Shown here: one piece after another, positions 1-6,462 of the stretch
How positions within the stretch are numbered: position 1 is the first letter of the stretch
How the letters are laid out: every line of letters starts with the position of its first letter
The notes under the pieces: model-generated
Told to the model about the DNA's origin: nothing
Seen by the model: the letters and a program-made list of their open reading frames with translations, nothing else
The model's database searches: none
Assembly: GCA_030528765.1 (NCBI GenBank)
Contig: JAUMYD010000015.1
Location: forward strand, 1 to 15,887
DNA: 15,887 nucleotides
Reading direction: 5' to 3'
DNA from: Bacillota bacterium
GTDB lineage: Bacteria; Bacillota; Dehalobacteriia; UBA4068
Position numbers and translations under genes: made by a program

Positions 1-208
1 TATTTGTGATCACCCTGTCCGCAGCTTTGATCTCTTCATAAATGGAGAAAAGCGTCTCCGCATTCATGTTCTTCATGGGGAAGCCTGCCTCTGCCACACA
101 TTGATAGGCGCTGTCATAGTCGGCCATAGCTCCCTGCCCACAGGCGCAAAGGAGGAAGGCCAGCAAAGCCAGGAGACAGAGGATGAGCAGAAAAGATGAT
201 TTTTTCAT
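1..208 (-). CDS. Predicted lipoprotein or secreted protein, N-terminal part (runs off the window)
   Basis: I do not recognise this protein; 69 codons lie inside the window and the 3' end is outside it. The start is ATG at 208-206, preceded by GGAGG seven bases upstream. The first residues are MKKSS, then a long hydrophobic stretch (about residues 6-22) ending in LLCAC at about residues 20-24. This resembles a type II signal peptide with a slightly unusual lipobox (L-C-A-C), so a lipid-anchored surface protein is inferred. The mature part seen (GQGAMADYDSAYQCVAEAG and onward) carries one further Cys and an acidic/amphipathic stretch. A non-lipidated secreted protein is the alternative. The gene has its own promoter candidate at 332-361 and is separated from thrS by about 560 bases. 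Confidence 0.7.
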   Translation of the reverse strand, partial: MKKSSFLLILCLLALLAFLLCACGQGAMADYDSAYQCVAEAGFPMKNMNAETLFSIYEEIKAADRVITN

Positions 209-331
209 ATTGTTTCCTCCACTCTTTAAACCGGGTGAAAATCTGAGAGACCTGTTCTGCAGCCCATCGGAGACACATCCTTTTTTTTTTGTTTGTGAAA
301 AACTTTTAAGAGGTGAAAGAAGCTTGATTTT

Positions 332-361
332 ATAGTACCATATATTATAGGAAAACGTCAA
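332..361 (-). promoter_or_regulatory. Candidate sigma-A promoter of the lipoprotein gene
   Basis: On the minus strand TTGACG (361-356) is followed after 18 bases by TACTAT (337-332), in an AT-rich stretch. Transcription would start near 325 and leave a leader of roughly 115 bases before the ATG at 208. The leader contains a run of nine or more A residues on the minus strand near 281-290 but no recognisable riboswitch. Confidence 0.5.
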
Positions 362-439
362 TATTGCTATGTGCGTTTTTGGGGATATGGAGGGCAATGA
401 ACTGGTCTGCTGCTTTGCATCAGAAGCAGTAAGCCTGGT

Positions 440-625
440 TTTGACTCGCTTTTTTCAAAAAGTGGGGGCGCAGGATCTGAAAACCGCCGCTTTTTTAAAA
501 GTTCGGTTCGCGGATAGCGAAGCCGAACTTTCGGGGCAGCAAAAACACTTATTGTTTGGGCGGTGTTTCTGATCAAGGCAGCAGCCAAAGCTTGAAGTTC
601 TTTGGGTCCAGAAAGGGACGGTTTT
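440..625. repeat. Modular hairpin repeat, copy R1 (degenerate)
   Basis: Chain of inverted repeats related to the blocks at 8646-8838, 11160-11426 and 14342-14482. Hairpin one: 447-454 with 457-464 (8 bp including one G-T pair, loop TC). Hairpin two: 499-507 with 524-532 (9 bp perfect), continuing inward as 508-512 with 518-522 around a bulged G. It is followed by the shared spacer AACACTTATTGTTTGGG (544-560) and a degenerate version of the TTGAAGTTCTTT module near 594-605. No coding potential is apparent. The rest of the gap between the lipoprotein gene and thrS (362-440 and 703-768) holds nothing I can name. Confidence 0.6.
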
Positions 626-659
626 GGCTTTTAATCCCTGTAAACCCTTGCTGCTATGC

Positions 660-702
660 AAAAAGGCTATGCAGCGAAAGCTGCATAGCCTTTGTTTTTT
701 TT
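660..702 (-). terminator. Intrinsic terminator downstream of thrS, probably bidirectional
   Basis: A perfect 14-bp stem (662-675 with 680-693) closes a four-base loop, GAAA on the plus strand. On the minus strand it is followed by five U, fitting termination of thrS, which ends at 769. On the plus strand it is followed by G and eight U, which is the stronger tail, but no plus-strand gene reads into it. Confidence 0.8.
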
Positions 703-768
703 CATCGAAGCTTTTATTGAAGCTTTTCCTGCATCTTCCGGTGGATCCCCGGCGGACTCTTTTCTCTC

Positions 769-2709
769 TTAGTCCAGAACCTTGTCGGCGATCTCCTGCT
801 GCAGCTGTGCCAGGAAGGCTTCGAAATCCATGGCGCCCAGCTCGCCCTTGCTGCGGGAGCGGACAGAGATCTTGTTCTCCTCGATGTCCTTGTCCCCGGC
901 CACGATCATATAGGGGATCTTCTCCATCTGGGCAGCGCGGATCTTGTAGCCGATCTTTTCGCTGCGGGCATCCACCTCGGCGCGGATCCCGGCGGCCTGC
1001 AGCCTGGCGCAAAGCTGGTTCAGGTAATCCAGATGACGGTCGGCGATGGGCAGCAGCTTCACCTGAACGGGTGCATACCACAGCGGCAGGGCACCGGCGA
1101 ATTTTTCCAGCAGCAGAGCCAGGGTGCGCTCATAGCAGCCGATGGAGGTGCGGTGGATGATATAGGGGTTCTTCTTGCTGCCGTCGGTATCGGTGTATTC
1201 CATGCCGAATTTCTCCGCCAGCATCTGGTCGATCTGGATGGTGATGAGGGTATCTTCCTTGCCCCAGACGTTCTTGATCTGGATATCCAGCTTGGGGCCG
1301 TAGAAAGCGGCTTCATCGATGCCCACCTTGTAATCCAGGCCCAGATGATCCAGAATGCGCTTCATGATGCCCTGGGCTTCGTCCCACTGCTCGGCGGTGC
1401 CGATGTATTTTTCCTTATTGTTGGGATCCCACTGGGAGAAGCGGTAGGAAACATCCTCCAGCAGGCCGATGGATTTCAGCGCGTAAATGGCCAGCTCCAG
1501 GCAGCCCTTGAATTCTTCCTCCAGCTGCTCCGGCGTGCACATCAGGTGGCCTTCGGAGATGGTGAACTGACGGACGCGGATCAGGCCGTGCATTTCGCCG
1601 CTGGATTCGTTGCGGAAGAGGGTGGAAGTCTCGTTGTAGCGCAGGGGCAGGTCACGATAGGAGCGGGCCCGGTTCAGATAAGCCTGATACTGGAAGGGGC
1701 AGGTCATGGGGCGCAGGGCGTAGACCTCCTCATCCTTTTCCGGGTCGCCCAGGATGAACATGCCGTCCCGGTAATGATCCCAGTGGCCGGAGATCACATA
1801 GAGATCGGATTTAGCCATATAGGGGGTCTTGGTGATCTGCCAGCCCCGTCTGCATTCCTCATCCTCGATGAAGCGCTGCAGGATCTGGATGACCTTTGCG
1901 CCCTTGGGCAGCAGGATGGGCAGGCCTTGGCCGATCAGCTCAGCGGTGGTGAAATACTCCAGCTCCCGGCCGATCTTGTTGTGGTCCCGCTTGCGGGCCT
2001 CTTCCAGCCGCGCCATGTGCTCTTCCAGCGCCTCCTTGCTGGGGAAGGCGGTGCCGTAAACGCGGCAGAGCATGGGCTTGCTGCTGTCCCCGTGCCAGTA
2101 TGCCCCGGCGCAGTGGGTCAGCTTGTAAGCCTTGATGCTGCCGGTGCTCATCAGGTGGGGGCCGGCGCAGAGCTCATCGAATTCCCCCTGCTTGTAGAAG
2201 CTGATGTCCTCGCCGTTCCCGGCGTGCTTCTGGATCAGCTCCACCTTATAATCCTGATCGTCCTGCTCATAGAAGGCAATGGCTTCCTCCGGGGGCAGCT
2301 CATAGCGGCTGAGGGGCAGGTTTTCCTTGACGATCTTCTTCATTTCCGCTTCGATGGCGGCCAGATCTTCCTGGGTGAAATTGTTTTCCACGTCAAAGTC
2401 ATAATAGAAGCCATCCTCAATGGCCGGGCCGATGGCCAGTTTGGCATTGGGGTAGAGGCGCTTCACGGCCTGGGCCATGATGTGGCTGGCCGTGTGGTTA
2501 AAGACCAGACGACCTTCCGGATCATCGAAGGTGAGGAATTCGATCTGCGCGCCCTTCTCCGGGATGCTGCGGAGATCCACCACCTGACCGCCCATCTTGG
2601 CGGCGCAGGCCTTCTTTGCCAGGTCACGGTCAATATTTTTGGCAATGGCGATGAGGGACAGCCCGGCTTCCACTTCCTGAGGGCCGTAATTTGCAACGTT
2701 GATGTTCAT
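769..2709 (-). CDS. thrS: Threonyl-tRNA synthetase
   Basis: Class II aminoacyl-tRNA synthetase that charges tRNA-Thr in the cytoplasm. The 646-residue product shows the usual order: TGS domain (about 1-62), second N-terminal editing domain with HTASH (H72, H76) and CAGPH (C181, H185), class II catalytic core (about 250-540), and anticodon-binding domain (about 548-640). The catalytic zinc ligands are visible as C337 in MTCPFQ, H388 in SEGH and H519 in IIHRTS; motif 2 contains RNESSGEMHG and motif 3 GCYERTLALLLEKF. The MTCPFQ form replaces the MNCPGH of many ThrRSs. The start at 2709 is chosen because GGGAGGAAG lies just upstream and the TGS domain begins there; the frame stays open to 2913, but that stretch is the T-box leader. 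Expression is predicted to be controlled by that T-box. Monocistronic between its promoter and the terminator at 660-702. Confidence 0.98.
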   Translation of the reverse strand: MNINVANYGPQEVEAGLSLIAIAKNIDRDLAKKACAAKMGGQVVDLRSIPEKGAQIEFLTFDDPEGRLVFNHTASHIMAQAVKRLYPNAKLAIGPAIEDGFYYDFDVENNFTQEDLAAIEAEMKKIVKENLPLSRYELPPEEAIAFYEQDDQDYKVELIQKHAGNGEDISFYKQGEFDELCAGPHLMSTGSIKAYKLTHCAGAYWHGDSSKPMLCRVYGTAFPSKEALEEHMARLEEARKRDHNKIGRELEYFTTAELIGQGLPILLPKGAKVIQILQRFIEDEECRRGWQITKTPYMAKSDLYVISGHWDHYRDGMFILGDPEKDEEVYALRPMTCPFQYQAYLNRARSYRDLPLRYNETSTLFRNESSGEMHGLIRVRQFTISEGHLMCTPEQLEEEFKGCLELAIYALKSIGLLEDVSYRFSQWDPNNKEKYIGTAEQWDEAQGIMKRILDHLGLDYKVGIDEAAFYGPKLDIQIKNVWGKEDTLITIQIDQMLAEKFGMEYTDTDGSKKNPYIIHRTSIGCYERTLALLLEKFAGALPLWYAPVQVKLLPIADRHLDYLNQLCARLQAAGIRAEVDARSEKIGYKIRAAQMEKIPYMIVAGDKDIEENKISVRSRSKGELGAMDFEAFLAQLQQEIADKVLD

Positions 2710-2772
2710 TTTTTCTTCCTCCCGTTTCCGGCTGCTGTGCAGCCTGCTTTTGTAGTTTGCTCCGGGCCGCTG

Positions 2773-2809
2773 AAAAATAAAAAAACCTCCACCCCAGCAC
2801 GGGGTGAAG
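2773..2809 (-). terminator. T-box-controlled terminator in the thrS leader
   Basis: On the minus strand CTTCACCCC (2809-2801) pairs with GGGGTGGAG (2795-2787) around loop GTGCT, a 9-bp stem with one G-U pair. It is followed by seven U, an A and five U. It lies directly downstream of the T-box core, where binding of uncharged tRNA would favour the antiterminator instead. Confidence 0.9.
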
Positions 2810-3030
2810 ATCAACTCCACGGTTCCACCCGAATTACCGCAAACAAAGGCAAAATGCCTGCTTGCGGTCACTCTTTGCACTGACGCGGCATCACGGCAGG
2901 GGTTCGCCCCCACACTCCCCGGTGGTAAACTGTGGCTGTCGCTTTACGGCCTTTCACCTGACGCCGCTCTCTGGAAAAGGACGGGGCCGCAGCTCATGTC
3001 CGGATCATCGTTTTGGCTGTATTCAGATTA
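2773..3030 (-). promoter_or_regulatory. T-box riboswitch (thrS leader)
   Basis: The minus strand carries the T-box core at 2831-2817 (CGGGTGGAACCGTGG), matching the AGGGTGGNACCGCG consensus, followed immediately by the terminator. The leader runs from the promoter near 3030 to the ATG at 2709, the expected size for a full T-box with Stem I. The variable base after TGG is A, which by the family rule pairs with a U discriminator in the tRNA. A candidate specifier is ACC (2926-2924, followed by A) within GTTTACCACCGG; I assigned it by eye without folding Stem I, so the exact codon is uncertain. Known role: uncharged tRNA-Thr stabilises the antiterminator and turns thrS on. Confidence 0.9.
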
Positions 3031-3036
3031 GCTTTC

Positions 3037-3065
3037 ACTATACCACCGCCGCCTGCATTTGTCAA
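3037..3065 (-). promoter_or_regulatory. Sigma-A promoter of thrS
   Basis: Minus strand TTGACA (3065-3060), a 17-base spacer, then TATAGT (3042-3037). Transcription would begin near 3030, just ahead of the T-box leader and just after the terminator of the preceding GNAT gene. Confidence 0.88.
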
Positions 3066-3099
3066 GCTGGGGGAGGGGGCTGCGCTGCTTTTTATGGGC

Positions 3100-3130
3100 A
3101 AAAGGGGCTGTGCCGAAAAGCACAGCCCCT
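3100..3130 (-). terminator. Intrinsic terminator of the GNAT gene
   Basis: Perfect 11-bp stem (3103-3113 with 3120-3130) around a six-base loop, followed on the minus strand by four U. It lies 12 bases after the stop codon of the acetyltransferase gene and insulates the thrS promoter. Confidence 0.85.
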
Positions 3131-3141
3131 GCTTCGTTTGC

Positions 3142-3768
3142 TTAGAAGATCTGCCCGGGAAGACGCAGCTTCTTTTTGTGGGGGAAGCTGCTGTCAAAGG
3201 CTTCGGCTGCCGCCTCATCCACAAAATAGCCCTGAGGAGGGGCGTATTCACCGCTGATTCCGGCCAGATACCCGGGGATCAGCTCCCTGCAGAGGAAGAA
3301 GGAAGCATCCGCCCCCTCCGGCAGGCCGTGGTAGCGAATCCCAAAGCTGCCGGCGAAGGCAAAGCCGCTTTTTCCATAGAAGGCGATGTTGCCCTCGAAG
3401 CAGAGAGCGCCGTAGCCCAGGGCAGCTGCTTTCTCCAGAGAATGATCCAGAAGAAGCTTCCCGTAGCCCTTTCGCTTCAGCTCCGGGTGGATGCAGATGG
3501 GGCCCATGGTCAGGATGGGGATCTCTCTGCCCTCATCTGCCCGGATCGCGGCTTTCATGAAGATGTTCTGGCCGATCAGGCGGCCATCCTTCTCCATGAC
3601 AAAATCCAGCTCCGGCACAAAGGCAGGGTCCTCCCGCAGCAGGTGCAGAACGTAATGCTCCAGGCAGCCGGGGCGATACACGTTCCAGAAGGCTTCTCTT
3701 ACCAGATTTTCCACTTCCCGCTGCTCTTCTTTTCTTTCCAAGCGAATGAGATAGTCATTTTTATTCAT
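3142..3768 (-). CDS. GNAT-family N-acetyltransferase (YhbS-like)
   Basis: Predicted cytoplasmic acetyl-CoA-dependent acyltransferase of 208 residues; the acceptor cannot be told from sequence. The GNAT core is recognisable: beta strand plus motif A from about 85 to 113 (ILTMGPICIHPELKRKGYGK), with the pyrophosphate-binding loop KRKGYG at 98-103, where K stands in the usual Q/R position, and the later YGKSGF (131-136) typical of motif B. The C-terminal 60 residues are a lineage-specific extension rich in aromatic residues. Start ATG at 3768 with AGGAGG seven bases upstream. It has its own terminator, and its leader contains a long inverted repeat (3804-3840). Nothing in the neighbourhood points to a substrate. 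Confidence 0.88.
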   Translation of the reverse strand: MNKNDYLIRLERKEEQREVENLVREAFWNVYRPGCLEHYVLHLLREDPAFVPELDFVMEKDGRLIGQNIFMKAAIRADEGREIPILTMGPICIHPELKRKGYGKLLLDHSLEKAAALGYGALCFEGNIAFYGKSGFAFAGSFGIRYHGLPEGADASFFLCRELIPGYLAGISGEYAPPQGYFVDEAAAEAFDSSFPHKKKLRLPGQIF

Positions 3769-3803
3769 TGTTTATCCTCCTGATGCTTGTTGACTGCAAG
3801 ACG

Positions 3804-3840
3804 GGGAGGTTTGCCGGGGATTGTATTCTGCAAACCTCCC
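3804..3840. repeat. Perfect 11-bp inverted repeat in the GNAT leader
   Basis: GGGAGGTTTGC (3804-3814) and its exact complement GCAAACCTCCC (3830-3840) lie about 35 bases upstream of the GNAT start codon. Seven bases inside the loop (GATTGTA, 3819-3825) can instead pair with TACAATC (3849-3855), which would be an alternative fold. There is no U-run on either side, so it is not a classical terminator. It may be an mRNA leader structure or an operator; I cannot decide which. Confidence 0.6.
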
Positions 3841-3855
3841 GGTTAGCCTACAATC

Positions 3856-4039
3856 TCCATTGCTCTGCTTGTTTTTCTCAAAAAGCAATCTCCTTTGAAT
3901 AAAAATGTATGGAATCCCCTTTTTTGAAGCCCTCCTGCCTGGCAGGCGGGCAGGGGATCCTCTGTTTGAAAGGGAAAGGGCTTCCCTCTTTCTGCAGTTT
4001 AGCAGAAGGCGGAGAGGATTGCAAGCCGGGGGAGGTGGA
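3856..4039. other. Intergenic stretch without a recognisable gene
   Basis: Between the GNAT leader and the XRE remnant there is no plausible coding sequence or clear promoter. It contains a small palindrome (CCTGCCTGGCAGG, 3931-3943) flanked by an imperfect inverted pair, GGAATCCCC (3911-3919) and GGGGATCC (3953-3960). It may be debris from the same rearrangement that truncated the regulator. Confidence 0.4.
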
Positions 4040-4144
4040 TCAGGGCTGATCCGTCCGCCCCAGGATATAATCCGTCGAGACCTGGTAATAGTCTGCCAGC
4101 CGAAGCAGGTGGCGGATGGGCAGCTCGTTGGCGCCCCCTCTTTG
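4040..4144 (-). pseudogene. C-terminal remnant of an XRE/Cro-type HTH regulator
   Basis: Reading the minus strand from 4144 to the TGA at 4042-4040 gives about 34 residues that include NELPIRHLLRLADYYQVS and TDYILGRTD. This is the characteristic last helix and tail of HTH_3/XRE repressors (LxxLADYYxVSxDYLLGRTD). No start codon or helix-turn-helix lies upstream in any frame: the frame runs straight into the terminator hairpin at 4148-4183. I read it as a gene that lost its 5' part. It is too short to be functional on its own. The match is from memory of the family pattern, not a search. Confidence 0.75.
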
Positions 4145-4147
4145 CAA

Positions 4148-4183
4148 GTAAAAAAGCACTGCATCCGGAGATGCAGTGCTTTT
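4148..4183 (-). terminator. Intrinsic terminator of the 4218-5024 gene
   Basis: Perfect 13-bp stem, AAAAGCACTGCAT on the minus strand, formed by 4171-4183 with 4152-4164, extended by a C-G pair over a four-base loop. The transcript ends in a run of U. It lies about 35 bases after the stop codon of the membrane-anchored protein gene. Confidence 0.85.
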
Positions 4184-4217
4184 GTGTATGCAGCAGAGAT
4201 CAGGACGGCGGCGTGGC

Positions 4218-5024
4218 TCAATCGTCCACTATCTGCTCTGCTTCGTTTTCTGTGAGGCCTTCCAGCTCCAGCAGGAATTCCTCCATGTGCATGCCGCTGA
4301 TCGTATCTTCTATAGAAGAGGTATTGATCTCAAAAAGCAGGGGCTTGCCGCCTTCCGTCCGGAATTCGGTCTGGAATCTTTGCTGCTGCTCCTCTTCAGG
4401 CAGCAGCAAATTGGAACGCAGCTCCAGCAGGCCATCCTCCTTGCAGACGATCATATAGGGCTCGATGGCGGGGAAATATCTGTCCTCCTCCGCATTGTAG
4501 CTCAGGAAAAGAATACAACTTTCCTCCGGCTTCGGCTCCATGTAGAATTCCCACAGATAATCCACGGAAAAGGGATCGAATTTTGTGGCTTCCTGCACGA
4601 TCAGCCCATTTTCCACCACGGCATTGTCCAGCTCACCGCTGAATCTTCTCTTATAAGGAATGTTGATGCGAATCTCATCTTCTGCCTGACCTTTCAGCAC
4701 CTGCTCCACGGCAAAGCTATAGATGTGCCCTTCGAAATAATCGGTTTTGGATTCTTCCGCCGGGTTTTCCGGGTTCCGGGCCATATTCCAGGCTTCTTCG
4801 AATTCCAGATACTGCCCTAAAAGCACCACATCCGCGATTGCATACATATCCTGCAGCTCCCCGCTGACCGGATAATCTGAGCGGCGAGAGATGGACATCA
4901 CATCTTCCTGTGCGACCAAGCCCTCTTCCTTTCCGGGCTGCGGCAGAAGGAAGATCGTGACTGCCAGCAGAAGGAGAAGCAGGGGAAGGATCAGTTTCCA
5001 TTTCTTCATCAATTTCTTCAACAT
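4218..5024 (-). CDS. Membrane-anchored or secreted protein of unknown function
   Basis: I do not recognise a named family. The 268-residue product begins with a basic segment (MLKKLMKKWK) and one hydrophobic helix at about 11-27 with no Cys lipobox and no clear AXA site. A membrane anchor or uncleaved signal, with an extracytoplasmic domain of about 240 residues, is therefore inferred. The domain is acidic (many E and D). It contains ADVVLLGQYLEF (64-75) and YSFAVEQVLKG (102-112), a strand pattern also seen in secreted Bacillota proteins with an OB-like or TIMP-like beta barrel; this is weak similarity, not an assignment. ATG at 5024 follows AGGAGG at seven bases. Single transcription unit with promoter candidate 5068-5096 and terminator 4148-4183. 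Base composition is a little more AT-rich than the housekeeping genes. Confidence 0.8.
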   Translation of the reverse strand: MLKKLMKKWKLILPLLLLLLAVTIFLLPQPGKEEGLVAQEDVMSISRRSDYPVSGELQDMYAIADVVLLGQYLEFEEAWNMARNPENPAEESKTDYFEGHIYSFAVEQVLKGQAEDEIRINIPYKRRFSGELDNAVVENGLIVQEATKFDPFSVDYLWEFYMEPKPEESCILFLSYNAEEDRYFPAIEPYMIVCKEDGLLELRSNLLLPEEEQQQRFQTEFRTEGGKPLLFEINTSSIEDTISGMHMEEFLLELEGLTENEAEQIVDD

Positions 5025-5067
5025 AGAGGATCCTCCTTTTCTTATTTTTTAAAAAATGGATATTTTT

Positions 5068-5096
5068 ATGATATAAACATAACACAAAATATTCAA
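5068..5096 (-). promoter_or_regulatory. Candidate promoter of the 4218-5024 gene
   Basis: Minus strand TTGAAT (5096-5091), 17 bases, TATCAT (5073-5068), within a strongly AT-rich block. An overlapping alternative is TTGATT (5104-5099) with TATGTT (5081-5076), also at 17 bases. Confidence 0.5.
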
Positions 5097-5394
5097 AAAA
5101 TCAATACTTTTGTTCATGTTTTATGGTTTCCGGTGGTCTTTGTTCCTTTTTTGGAACCACGGAGCCGCCCCTGCAGCAGAGATCGGGGTGGTGGGGAGCC
5201 TTCGTCCACTGTCTGTTCTGCAATAAAAAACTTCCGGGCAGGGTTGCCCGGAAGCGGAGGTTTTGCTGTTTTTTTGTGTGCCGCATTCCCTCTGTCCGCT
5301 GCTTTCGGAGCAGGCTCCGGAAGAAGAACAGTGCGGATCCGTGCGGAGGCGCTGTTTTCGGCTGCGTCTTTTCCTGTGCTGCCAGCTCCCTACC
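5097..5394. other. Intergenic stretch between the ytxC-like gene and the 4218-5024 gene
   Basis: Apart from the terminator at 5225-5254 I see no gene. A weak hairpin (GTTCC-TTTTTT-GGAAC, 5142-5157) resembles the modular repeats elsewhere but lacks their spacers. The stretch 5255-5394 shows nothing I can name. Confidence 0.4.
5225..5254 (-). terminator. Intrinsic terminator downstream of the ytxC-like gene
   Basis: Perfect 10-bp stem CTTCCGGGCA / TGCCCGGAAG (5231-5240 with 5245-5254) with a four-base loop. On the minus strand it is followed by six U, an A and two U. It lies about 140 bases after the stop codon. Confidence 0.85.
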
Positions 5395-6177
5395 TCATCC
5401 CCCCGCAGAGCCCCCATCCGCAGAGGGCGCATCCACCATGGCCGCCCCAAAGGCCTGCTCCAGATGGCGCAGCACCTCCGGGTCTGCCAGCTGCCGCTCA
5501 TGGATCACCAGGCGGCTGGGCTGCATGGCGATCACATTGGAGACCAGCGTGGCCTCTGCCCCCAGATAGGAGCCGCCCTCCTTATCCCGGATGCCGCTCT
5601 CTGTCCGCTCCCAGATGCGGCAGATCTGCTGCGGGCAGAAGAAGAGATGCAGCTCCTTTCCGGGCTTTCGCCGATCCGCAGCCGCCTTTTGCAGCAGCTG
5701 GGTGTAGGTCTCATCCTCCTCCATGCTCAGCAGCTCATCCGCAGCCAGGGTCAGCACATAGTGCAGGAATTCCTCATGCCCGCTGAGGCGAAAACGGCAG
5801 AAGCCGCCGAAATCCAGCAGGCCGCCCACCAGCAGCCGCGCCATCTCCCGGGCCAGACGCAGGGGGCGGCGGTAACCGCTGTAGAGCGCATCTTCCTCCG
5901 GCAGGCGGGCGATGATCTGCGGCACCAGGCTGAGCATGCGCTGCTGTTCCTCCTTTCGGAAGGCGGAGAAATGCTTTCGCAGCAGCTTTTTCAGCAGCTC
6001 CTGCTCGTAGCAGGGGAAGGCGCCCAGGCTCAGGGCGGCAGCCACGTCTGTGGGCTCCGCGCCGTAGAGCAGCAGGCCGCCGGGGAGTGGGTTCACCTCC
6101 ACAGGCGGCTGGGCATAGCGGGAAAGTGCAGTGAGAAAGGGCCCCTGATAAGCCGGGGCCAGCAGCAGACGGATCAT
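5395..6177 (-). CDS. ytxC: YtxC-family (sporulation-associated) protein
   Basis: The 260-residue product matches my memory of the YtxC family. It has an N-terminal variable part, a helical centre, then GLLDFGGFCRFRLSGHEEFL (119-138; the family has an (I/L)DGFIxFRLK-like segment). This is followed by GKELHLFF (173-180) and, near the C-terminus, GAEATLVSNVIAMQPSRLVIH (206-226), corresponding to the family's LISALITIAPKKIxIH. YtxC is annotated as a putative sporulation protein; its molecular role is not established. In Bacillus ytxC is next to thrS; here thrS lies 2.7 kb away on the same strand. Start ATG 6177 is supported only by a modest GAGG five bases upstream. The last 15 residues are Gly/Ser/Ala-rich. 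No membrane segment or signal peptide is seen. Confidence 0.72.
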   Translation of the reverse strand: MIRLLLAPAYQGPFLTALSRYAQPPVEVNPLPGGLLLYGAEPTDVAAALSLGAFPCYEQELLKKLLRKHFSAFRKEEQQRMLSLVPQIIARLPEEDALYSGYRRPLRLAREMARLLVGGLLDFGGFCRFRLSGHEEFLHYVLTLAADELLSMEEDETYTQLLQKAAADRRKPGKELHLFFCPQQICRIWERTESGIRDKEGGSYLGAEATLVSNVIAMQPSRLVIHERQLADPEVLRHLEQAFGAAMVDAPSADGGSAGG

Positions 6178-6271
6178 GGATACCTCGCGGAAAGGAGTTT
6201 TGTCCCATTGTATGTGGGGGGAGGAGATTTTATACGTTTGGCATTTTCCTGCTTCTGTCGGAGGTGTGATA

Positions 6272-6300
6272 TTGAATTGTTCTATGTTTTATGCTAATTT
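6272..6300 (+). promoter_or_regulatory. Candidate promoter of the three-TM membrane protein gene
   Basis: TTGAAT (6272-6277), a 17-base spacer, TAATTT (6295-6300), in an AT-rich patch about 165 bases before the start codon. Moderate match only. Confidence 0.4.
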
Positions 6301-6462
6301 ATTATTAGTAAGCTGTTTTCCTGTGCTGGTTTCTGAGGCCACGCAGATTTTCCTGCTTCTGCCCGGGGAGGAACAAAGCGCGCTGCTGCCGCATCCCAGA
6401 GCCGCCGGATTTCGCGGAATTCTCAGGAATTCTTATTATTGGAAGAGAAAGGGGAGAGTCGG

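Noticed and set aside
1033..2883. Long open frame (616 codons) on the plus strand opposite thrS
   Set aside because: It is the antisense shadow of a GC-rich, codon-biased gene. It has no ribosome binding site or recognisable domain, and thrS on the other strand is certain.
2710..2913. N-terminal extension of ThrRS
   Set aside because: The stretch is the T-box and its terminator; the true start at 2709 has a strong ribosome binding site and begins the TGS domain.
5142..5157. Hairpin upstream of the 4218-5024 gene as a fifth repeat copy
   Set aside because: Only a 5-bp stem, without the conserved spacers that define the family.
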